Origin: UMGS946 sp048421225
GTDB taxonomy: Bacteria > Bacillota > Clostridia > Christensenellales > CAG-138
Assembly: GCA_048421225.1 (NCBI GenBank)
Contig: DBFNRV010000083.1
Span: forward strand, 1 to 20,267
Reading direction: 5' to 3'
DNA: 20,267 bases
Shown piece after piece: positions 1 through 6,095 of the stretch. Made by a program: the position numbers and the translations under genes. Numbering within the stretch: the stretch's first letter is position 1; each line of letters begins with the position of its first letter. Below the pieces are notes generated by a model, which had not been told where the DNA came from, did not search any database, and worked only from the letters and a program-made list of their open reading frames with translations.

Positions 1-11
1 CAGCCATTACG

Positions 12-40
12 TTGACATGTTTCATATTGCCGCTTAAAAT
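12..40 (+). promoter_or_regulatory. Sigma-A-type promoter upstream of clpB
   Basis: A TTGACA box (12-17) and a TAAAAT box (35-40) are separated by exactly 17 bases, close to the housekeeping consensus. Transcription would start near 47 and give a leader of about 200 nt before clpB. No CIRCE element and no complete CtsR heptad repeat was found beside it. Confidence 0.7.
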
Positions 41-59
41 AATTATGTAAGAACTGCCA

Positions 60-176
60 ATTATGTTTGACTATATATGATTTTGCCTATGCGGTGCAGC
101 CGCGCCTGACGCCGCCGGCAACTTAAGACAAATTAACCGCGAACGTCTATTATAATCATTTTTTGTCAAACATAAT
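60..176. repeat. Long inverted repeat in the clpB leader
   Basis: Arms 60-71 (ATTATGTTTGAC) and 165-176 (GTCAAACATAAT) are exact 12-base inverted copies. The similarity extends inward to 60-82 and 154-176, with 20 of 23 positions matching. The arms lie downstream of the predicted start site, so the transcript could fold into one long stem enclosing about 70 nt, which itself holds a GCGG/CCGC hairpin near 96-108. No target-site duplication flanks the pair, so a miniature transposable element is possible but not supported. Confidence 0.6.
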
Positions 177-248
177 GACGACAGACTGGATTCTTGAATG
201 GGGCCAAGCCGTACTCCTAAACCGGAATCCGCCCAGGAGGTGTTATTT

Positions 249-2846
249 ATGGATCTTAACAATTTTACAAAGAATTCTTTAAAGGCAATAAGCGCCGCGC
301 AGTCGATAGCCATCGACCATTCAAACCAGCAGGCAGACCAGGCTCACCTGCTGTATGCGCTGCTTACTCAGGAGGATTCGCTGATAAAGCAGCTGATGAT
401 CCGCATGGGGGTCGACGCTGTATCCCTGATAGGGGAAACCGAAAGGCTGATAGACGCCCAGCCCCAGATAACCGGAACGAGCATAGACCCAAATAGGGTG
501 TACGTCACAGCCGACCTCAATAAGGCCCTCCAGGCGGCCGAAAAGGAAATGGAGCGCATGAAGGACGAATTCGTCTCGGTTGAGCATCTTTTCATAGGGA
601 TCTGCGACAACCCCGGCGCCGCCATAAAGGAGCTGTTCAAGCGATTTAAAATAGATAAAAAGGATTTTCTAAAGGCACTTGAAGGTGTACGCGGCAGCGC
701 CAGGGTAACGACGGATTCGCCCGAGGGGACTTACGACGCGCTGGGCAAGTATGCCCAGGATCTTGTTGAGCTTGCTAAAAAGCAGAAGCTTGACCCAGTA
801 ATCGGCCGCGACAGTGAAATAAGAAACGTTATCCGTATACTATCAAGAAAGACAAAGAATAATCCGGTGCTCATCGGCGAACCTGGAGTAGGTAAGACCG
901 CAATAGCCGAAGGGCTTGCCCAGCGTATCGTAAAGGGCGACGTCCCGCAAAACCTAAAGGAACGCCGCATCTTCTCGCTTGATATGGGTGCGCTCATAGC
1001 GGGGGCAAAATTCCGCGGCGAGTTTGAAGAACGCCTGAAAGCGGTGCTCAACGAGGTCAAAAAGAGCGAAGGCCAGATTATCCTCTTTATAGACGAACTC
1101 CATAACATCGTCGGAGCCGGCCGTACCGAGGGCTCCATGGACGCGGGCAACCTGCTAAAGCCGATGCTCGCAAGAGGCGAGCTGCATTGTATCGGCGCCA
1201 CCACCCTGGACGAATACCGCAAATATATTGAGAAGGACGCCGCGCTTTCGAGAAGGTTTCAGCCGGTTACAGTAAACGAACCTACCGTTGAGGACACCAT
1301 AAGCATACTCAGGGGCCTAAAAGAGCGGTACGAGGTGTTCCACGGGGTAAAGATCAACGATTCGGCGCTGGTAGAAGCGGCTGTGCTGTCCAACCGCTAT
1401 ATTTCCGAACGTTATCTGCCAGACAAGGCAATAGACCTAGTCGACGAGGCCTGCGCGCTGCTGCGGACTGAAATGGATTCGATGCCGGCCGAGTTAGACG
1501 AGCTGTCGAGAAATATAATGCAGCTTGAGATAGAAGAGGCCGCGCTTGAAAAGGAAACCGACAAGCTCTCCGTTGAGCGCCTGGAAAACCTTCGTCGCCG
1601 GCTGGCCCAGGAGCGAGAGGAATTCAACTCCATGAAGGCGCGGTGGGACAACGAAAAGGACGCGATTAAAAATATAAGGAAACTGCGCGAGGATATTGAA
1701 AATCTAAACGCTGAGATGGAGCGGGCCGAACGCGACTACGACCTTAACCGCGCCGCCGAGCTTAAATACGGCAGGCTGCCAGACCTTAAGGCAAAGCTGA
1801 ACGAGGCTGAAAGCTCTTTTGAAAAGGAACGCGCCAACGGCCTGTTGAGCGACAGGGTGACGCAGGAAGAAATAGCGCAAATCGTTTCCCGCTGGACCGG
1901 TATACCGGTTAGCAAGCTCGTACAGGGCGAACGTGAAAAGCTGCTCGGCCTTGAAGATATACTCCATAGGCGTGTAATAGGCCAGGACGAGGCCGTAAAT
2001 ACCGTTACTGACGCGATACTCAGAACCAGGGCGGGACTTAAGGACCCGTCAAAGCCAATAGGCAGCTTCCTATTCATGGGACCTACTGGCGTTGGCAAAA
2101 CCGAGCTTGCAAAGGCGCTGGCTCAGGCGCTGTTCGACGACGAGCGCAATATGGTTAGGATCGATATGTCCGAATATATGGAAAAGTATTCCGTATCCAG
2201 GCTGATAGGCGCCCCTCCAGGCTATGTGGGTTATGAGGAGGGCGGCCAGCTTACCGAGGCCGTGCGCCGCAAGCCCTACTGCGTGGTGCTGTTTGACGAA
2301 ATAGAGAAGGCGCATCCGGACGTGTTCAATGTGCTGCTTCAGGTGCTCGACGACGGACGCCTGACCGACTCGCAGGGAAGGATTGTGGACTTTAAAAACA
2401 CGGTAATAATCCTTACCTCAAATCTGGGTTCCAGCTACATCCTTGACGGTATTGAAAACGGAATCTTAACGGATAAGGCGAAAGAACAGGTTTCAAAACT
2501 GCTTAAGCAAAACTTCCGCCCCGAATTTCTCAACCGTATAGATGATATAGTATTCTATACGCCCTTGAGCAAACAGCAGATTTACGCGATAACCGACCTG
2601 ATGCTTGAGGAGTTAAGAGGGCGTATGCATGCGCTGCGGCTCGGGCTTAGGCTTACTGACGCCGCGAAGGAGTATTTTGCAGAAACCGGCTATGATCCGC
2701 ATTACGGGGCAAGGCCGCTAAAGCGCCTGCTTACAAGCAAGCTTGAAACGCTGATAGCGCGTGAGATAATCGCAAGCGACCCTGCGCCGGACACGGTATT
2801 TACCATAGACTATGCGGGCGGTAAACTGAGAATAGCCGAAAGCTAA
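249..2846 (+). CDS. clpB: ATP-dependent disaggregase ClpB
   Basis: This is an 865-residue Hsp100 AAA+ chaperone that, with DnaK, pulls polypeptides out of aggregates in the cytoplasm. Domains in order: Clp N-domain (about 1-145), first AAA module with Walker A GEPGVGKT (210-217) and Walker B ILFIDE (278-283), coiled-coil M-domain (about 400-530, with YDLNRAAELKYG), and second AAA module with Walker A GPTGVGKT (611-618), pore loop GYVGYEEGG (658-666) and Walker B VVLFDE (679-684). The long M-domain and the absence of a ClpP-binding loop favour ClpB over ClpC. Length fits the family (about 860). The ATG at 249 is chosen because AGGAGG lies at 235-240; an upstream in-frame ATG at 198 has no ribosome-binding site and adds 17 unconserved residues. 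It is preceded by its own promoter and a structured leader, and appears to be transcribed alone. Confidence 0.97.
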   Translation: MDLNNFTKNSLKAISAAQSIAIDHSNQQADQAHLLYALLTQEDSLIKQLMIRMGVDAVSLIGETERLIDAQPQITGTSIDPNRVYVTADLNKALQAAEKEMERMKDEFVSVEHLFIGICDNPGAAIKELFKRFKIDKKDFLKALEGVRGSARVTTDSPEGTYDALGKYAQDLVELAKKQKLDPVIGRDSEIRNVIRILSRKTKNNPVLIGEPGVGKTAIAEGLAQRIVKGDVPQNLKERRIFSLDMGALIAGAKFRGEFEERLKAVLNEVKKSEGQIILFIDELHNIVGAGRTEGSMDAGNLLKPMLARGELHCIGATTLDEYRKYIEKDAALSRRFQPVTVNEPTVEDTISILRGLKERYEVFHGVKINDSALVEAAVLSNRYISERYLPDKAIDLVDEACALLRTEMDSMPAELDELSRNIMQLEIEEAALEKETDKLSVERLENLRRRLAQEREEFNSMKARWDNEKDAIKNIRKLREDIENLNAEMERAERDYDLNRAAELKYGRLPDLKAKLNEAESSFEKERANGLLSDRVTQEEIAQIVSRWTGIPVSKLVQGEREKLLGLEDILHRRVIGQDEAVNTVTDAILRTRAGLKDPSKPIGSFLFMGPTGVGKTELAKALAQALFDDERNMVRIDMSEYMEKYSVSRLIGAPPGYVGYEEGGQLTEAVRRKPYCVVLFDEIEKAHPDVFNVLLQVLDDGRLTDSQGRIVDFKNTVIILTSNLGSSYILDGIENGILTDKAKEQVSKLLKQNFRPEFLNRIDDIVFYTPLSKQQIYAITDLMLEELRGRMHALRLGLRLTDAAKEYFAETGYDPHYGARPLKRLLTSKLETLIAREIIASDPAPDTVFTIDYAGGKLRIAES

Positions 2847-2905
2847 TTGTGAAATTTGCGCGCCGCTCCATAATACGGGGTTAAACGTGGTAAAATGATA
2901 TAGTA

Positions 2906-3044
2906 GCTGACGCGCTGGTTACATAAGACCCAGATATATAAGCCTAAGCGCATCAGCGTTTTCCGATACGGGCAAGTATCAGCGGCTTCCCTTTTGGAAC
3001 CACCGCCGCTTCATACTATGGCGATTTACAAAATACGCTATAGT
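2906..3044 (+). other. Run of four adjacent hairpins between clpB and the zinc peptidase gene
   Basis: Four inverted repeats follow one another almost without gaps. H1 pairs 2906-2916 with 2947-2957 (10 of 11, followed by GTTTT, so it may be the clpB terminator despite a 30-nt loop). H2 pairs GATAC 2965-2969 with GTATC 2976-2980. H3 pairs AGCGGC/TTCC (2981-2990) with GGAA (2996-2999) and GCCGCT (3005-3010). H4 pairs 3015-3023 with 3036-3044 over 9 bp with one wobble. The whole non-coding gap is 225 bases. No RNA family is recognised. Confidence 0.45.
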
Positions 3045-3071
3045 GCAGCGGCAGGATGAAAGGAGATATGG

Positions 3072-3779
3072 ATGTTAGGAAACTGGTTTTACTTTTACGG
3101 CGGGGACAGCATTATGCTGTTTGCGCTTCTCGCCGTTCTGGTTCTTGGCCTTATCGTTCAGGCCAGGGTGCAGAGCACATATAAAAAATTCTCAAAAACG
3201 CGGGCGTCCAGCGGAATTCCCGCCAATGAGATGGCGCGCCAGCTTTTGCAAAATGCCAACAGCGGAGTATCTATCACACAGGTAAAGGGTTATCTTACCG
3301 ATCATTTTAATCCGAAAACGCATACGGTGGGGCTTTCGGACGCTGTATACCACTCCGACTCTATCGCCGCCCTTGCTGTGGCGGCCCATGAGATTGGACA
3401 CGTGATGCAGTATGAGGACGACTACCTGCCCATACGGATACGAAACGCAATACTCCCCGTAGCTCAAATAGGGTCGAGCGCCGCGCCGTTTATAGTCATA
3501 TTGGGACTTATGTTCGGCTCTTACGAGGTTGCTATTGCCGGCGTTATCCTGTTTGCGGCCGTGCTCCTGTTTCAGCTTGTAACGCTGCCGGTTGAGTTTA
3601 ACGCCTCGAGCAGGGCGGTTTCAATGCTTATTAGCTCCGGATTTATCACCTACGATGAGGAGTCCAGCGCAAAAAAGGTGCTGCGCGCCGCCGCGATGAC
3701 ATACGTTGTGGCTGTTCTGTCAAGCCTTGTTACGCTGCTTAGGCTGCTATTCATAGCGCGCGGAAGCAGGAGAGATTAA
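3072..3779 (+). CDS. YugP-like membrane zinc metallopeptidase
   Basis: This 235-residue protein matches the neutral zinc metallopeptidase family typified by Bacillus YugP (Zn_peptidase_2). It has an N-terminal membrane segment (about 12-30), the zinc-binding HEIGH motif (106-110, preceded by AVAA), and hydrophobic segments at about 127-170 and 209-228. Glu175 in the conserved LPVEF motif is the likely third zinc ligand. The family is integral to the membrane with a cytoplasmic or membrane-face catalytic site; its substrates are not well established. The start is supported by AAGGAG (3060-3065), 6 bases upstream. An overlapping ATG at 3068 is in another frame. The gene is followed 27 bases later by the rubredoxin-fusion gene, so the two are probably co-transcribed. 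Confidence 0.9.
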   Translation: MLGNWFYFYGGDSIMLFALLAVLVLGLIVQARVQSTYKKFSKTRASSGIPANEMARQLLQNANSGVSITQVKGYLTDHFNPKTHTVGLSDAVYHSDSIAALAVAAHEIGHVMQYEDDYLPIRIRNAILPVAQIGSSAAPFIVILGLMFGSYEVAIAGVILFAAVLLFQLVTLPVEFNASSRAVSMLISSGFITYDEESSAKKVLRAAAMTYVVAVLSSLVTLLRLLFIARGSRRD

Positions 3780-3806
3780 CAAATACATTTTTAAGGAGAT
3801 ACATTT

Positions 3807-4454
3807 ATGGACGGCACTGTTCTCTACAAACTTTCCTATGGCCTATACGCTGTCGGCGCGATGGATCAAAACCGCATGTGCGGATGTATCGTAAATACGG
3901 TATTTCAGATAACATCCGATGGCGTAATCGCTCTGAGCATGAATCGTAATAACTATACGCATGGACTTATAGAGAGAAACGGCCGCTTCTCGGTTAACAT
4001 CCTAAGCGAGAATACGCCCGCCTCCGTTATTGGCGCTCTCGGCTTTAAATCGGGCAGGGACGCCGATAAATTCGCGGGACTTGACGCATACATTGAAGAC
4101 GGGCTGCCATTTTTGAGGGAAAACTCATGCGGCCATCTCGTATGCGATGTATTGGGCAAGTATGAACAGGGTTCTCATACCGTATTTTTTGCAAAGGTTG
4201 CGAACGCGTTTGGCAAAAACGATAATCCCCCAATGACGTATGAATATTACCATAGGGTAATAAAGGGCAGCGCACCTAAAAACGCGCCGACATACCGCGC
4301 TGAGGATGAGGCCGCGGCCAAGCCTGAACCCAGTGTCAAATATAGATGTACCGTATGCGGTTATATTTATGACGGCGAGCTTGCGAACGAGCCTGACGAC
4401 TATAGATGCCCGATATGCGGCGTTTCAAAGGATAGGTTTGTACGGATCGACTAA
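3807..4454 (+). CDS. Flavin reductase-rubredoxin fusion protein (Hrb-like)
   Basis: This is a 215-residue cytoplasmic electron carrier. Residues 1 to about 155 form a flavin-reductase-like (FMN-binding split-barrel) domain with the MCGCIVN and MNRNNYTH segments typical of flavoredoxins. Residues about 178-215 are a rubredoxin with iron ligands C181-C184 and C201-C204 (CTVC and CPIC). This matches the high-molecular-weight rubredoxin architecture known in Moorella, where the protein passes electrons from NADH to a flavodiiron oxygen/NO reductase. The rubredoxin part is short (about 38 residues) and resembles the C-terminal domain of rubrerythrins more than a free 52-residue rubredoxin. AAGGAG precedes the ATG by about 8 bases. 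No flavodiiron protein gene is in the window, so the partner is unknown. A role in oxidative or nitrosative stress defence is inferred from the family. Confidence 0.9.
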   Translation: MDGTVLYKLSYGLYAVGAMDQNRMCGCIVNTVFQITSDGVIALSMNRNNYTHGLIERNGRFSVNILSENTPASVIGALGFKSGRDADKFAGLDAYIEDGLPFLRENSCGHLVCDVLGKYEQGSHTVFFAKVANAFGKNDNPPMTYEYYHRVIKGSAPKNAPTYRAEDEAAAKPEPSVKYRCTVCGYIYDGELANEPDDYRCPICGVSKDRFVRID

Positions 4455-4482
4455 GCTATGATCTAATTATATTAATTATAAG

Positions 4483-4522
4483 AAGCGGACAAAGGGTTCT
4501 TATGCCCTTCCGTCCGCTTTTT
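4483..4522 (+). terminator. Rho-independent terminator after the rubredoxin-fusion gene
   Basis: The arms AAGCGGAC (4483-4490) and GTCCGCTT (4512-4519) pair perfectly. Inside them AAGGG pairs with CCCTT across a small bulge, and a TTTTT run follows (4518-4522). It lies between convergent genes and mainly serves the plus strand; the minus side has no clean T-run. Confidence 0.88.
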
Positions 4523-4541
4523 ATTCTAATTTGCATTCACT

Positions 4542-5450
4542 TTAGCTCCAGAGCACTTCCGGATATATCCCCTGGTCCTTCAAGTCCCGTATAGCGGCGA
4601 CCACATGAGGCTTGTCCTCCTTATGGGTAACTCCAATCCATCTGTCCGGCGTATATAGCATCCTCACCGTAGCGTTGCCTCCAAGTGCACGCCTGACGGA
4701 TTCCGGTAGGTAATCCTCGCACTTTAAAGGATCTTTCTTTACAGCGTTTGCCATAAAGCTGGGAAAATCACTGCATAGGTGTTCCATAAAACCTGGATTA
4801 AACGCCCAGAAGTTCATTGATACCGTTGTATCGGCGGGAAGATCAATATAATTTCCGTTTTCATCCTCGTATGCCGCTTTATCGCCATGGCGTATTACAT
4901 TGGTCCGCTCCCTTATGTCCGAGAGATAGCCCCTGTCGTCTACAACGCATACGCCCCTGCTCACGCTTCCATGGTCAGTCAGCGTTTCGCCGATTCTATA
5001 GCCGATTATCGCGTGCTCATTTTTGCCGTTATGCTTCAAAAGAAAATCGTAAGCAAGCTTAAACGCAACGGGGCCATAAAAATCATCCGCGTTGAGGGCT
5101 ACAAACGGCCCCTTTACCACGTCGCGGCAGCACAGGATCGCGTGCGACGTACCCCAGGGCTTTATTCTGCCTTCTGGAACCGAAAAGCCTTCCGGCAGCA
5201 TATCCAGCTCCTGATATACATATTTAACCTCGGCGCGGCGCTCAATCCTGCCGCCTATTAATTCTTTAAAATCGGATTCTATCCCATGCTTTATAATAAA
5301 TACAATGCTTTCAAATCCCGCGCGAAGCGCATCGAAGACTGAAAAGTCCATAAGCACGTTTCCATGCTCGTCCATTGGATCCATCTGCTTAAGGCCGCCG
5401 TACCGGCTGCCCATGCCCGCCGCCATTATGACCAGGGTTGGCTTTAACAT
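4542..5450 (-). CDS. Sugar-phosphate nucleotidyltransferase
   Basis: This 302-residue protein has the NTP-transferase (Rossmann-like GT-A) fold that couples a sugar 1-phosphate to a nucleotide to make an NDP-sugar in the cytoplasm. The N-terminus carries the nucleotide-binding motif MAAGMGSRYGGLKQ (about 9-22), and NADDFYG around residue 125 supplies the metal-binding aspartate. Conserved MNFWAFNP and VGVTHKEDKPHV-like segments follow (here IGVTHKEDKPHV). The start at 5450 is preferred over an upstream in-frame ATG because GGAGG lies about 7 bases before it and the motif-bearing N-terminus then has normal length. It has its own promoter (5538-5566). No sugar-pathway or polysaccharide genes adjoin it, so the sugar and nucleotide cannot be assigned. 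Confidence 0.88.
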   Translation of the reverse strand: MLKPTLVIMAAGMGSRYGGLKQMDPMDEHGNVLMDFSVFDALRAGFESIVFIIKHGIESDFKELIGGRIERRAEVKYVYQELDMLPEGFSVPEGRIKPWGTSHAILCCRDVVKGPFVALNADDFYGPVAFKLAYDFLLKHNGKNEHAIIGYRIGETLTDHGSVSRGVCVVDDRGYLSDIRERTNVIRHGDKAAYEDENGNYIDLPADTTVSMNFWAFNPGFMEHLCSDFPSFMANAVKKDPLKCEDYLPESVRRALGGNATVRMLYTPDRWIGVTHKEDKPHVVAAIRDLKDQGIYPEVLWS

Positions 5451-5537
5451 TGCTCTACCTCCGTTTGTTCGATACGGATCGCGCACAACACCGCGTCAGC
5501 CAGCCGGCAGCATTTGGCGCATGTCGATCCATTTGCT

Positions 5538-5566
5538 ATTATACAGCATTTTCCGCGTTACGGCAA
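5538..5566 (-). promoter_or_regulatory. Promoter of the nucleotidyltransferase gene
   Basis: Read on the minus strand, TTGCCG (5566-5561) and a perfect TATAAT (5543-5538) are 17 bases apart. The start site would be near 5531, giving a leader of about 80 nt. The -35 box abuts the T-run of the feoA terminator. Confidence 0.72.
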
Positions 5567-5590
5567 ACAAAAGCAGGGCTCCCGCCCCGC
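5564..5590 (-). terminator. Rho-independent terminator of the FeoA-domain gene
   Basis: On the minus strand GCGGGGC (5590-5584) pairs with GCCCTGC (5579-5573), 7 bp with one G-T wobble, around a GGGA loop. TTTTGTTTG follows (5572-5564). It begins 18 bases after the feoA stop codon. Confidence 0.75.
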
Positions 5591-5607
5591 CTTAAAAATG
5601 ATTTTGA

Positions 5608-5859
5608 CTATATCCTCATGACTTCTACGCTATGCGAATCCTCGCTTCTCAGGGCTATAACCGCCCCCCTTATCAGGTATGCCGTAGGATCGCCCGATGG
5701 CCTTCTGAACAAGCACCTTATGTTAGTACCCTCTATCATGCCTATGTCAAGAAGCCTGCGACGCATTCCGCCCTGCGTGTTGAGCTTCGTAATAATTGCC
5801 GTTTCGTCCGTGTCAATCATATCAAGAGTAAGTCTTTCAGCCTCCATACTTTTATTCAT
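5608..5859 (-). CDS. Stand-alone FeoA-domain protein
   Basis: This 83-residue protein fits the FeoA family: a small SH3-like beta-barrel that works with the ferrous-iron transporter FeoB at the cytoplasmic face. Visible family features are the MRRRLLDIGMIEGT segment (about 32-45) and the final GAVIALR...VEVMRI strand pair. Length is normal (75-85). Two starts are possible: ATG 5859 (GGAG directly adjacent) and ATG 5847 (the same GGAG about 12 bases away); neither spacing is ideal, and the longer form is given. No feoB is adjacent. Stand-alone FeoA domains also occur as regulatory or orphan proteins, so iron transport is an inference. A good terminator follows, indicating a monocistronic unit. 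Confidence 0.8.
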   Translation of the reverse strand: MNKSMEAERLTLDMIDTDETAIITKLNTQGGMRRRLLDIGMIEGTNIRCLFRRPSGDPTAYLIRGAVIALRSEDSHSVEVMRI

Positions 5860-6048
5860 CTCCGTTGAATGAGTAGGTGCACCCCATTATAAGGATATGT
5901 GGAATAGCTGAATTATGTGAGGAGCTGGTTAGCTGTTTTGTATTGACCCCCACACCGATTAACCGGCAATTAGGCCGCAGGGGCAGAAGAATTATTTACG
6001 CAATGGAACCAATTTCTTGATCATAATTGTTAGACGGCGCCGCTGGCA

Positions 6049-6087
6049 AGGCCGCATACAGCGGGAGGAGACTACCGTATACGGCCT
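6049..6087 (-). other. Stem-loop just downstream of the LRR/cohesin/dockerin gene
   Basis: AGGCCGTATA and TATGCGGCCT, read on the minus strand, form a 10-bp stem with one G-T wobble and a 19-nt loop, starting 9 bases after the stop codon. The odd pair is a wobble only in minus-strand RNA. There is no T-run, so it may be a weak terminator or a 3'-end stabiliser. The rest of 5860-6095 shows nothing else convincing. Confidence 0.35.
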
Positions 6088-6095
6088 GTGCGCTG

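Noticed and set aside
60..176. CtsR or CIRCE operator upstream of clpB.
   Set aside because: Only single GTCAAA half-sites are present, not the tandem heptads of CtsR, and no CIRCE inverted repeat exists.
60..176. Miniature inverted-repeat transposable element.
   Set aside because: Terminal repeats fit, but there is no target duplication and no second copy in the window; a leader structure explains it equally well.
731..1222. A 163-codon frame antisense to clpB.
   Set aside because: Serine- and arginine-rich shadow of the coding strand; clpB is unmistakable on the plus strand.
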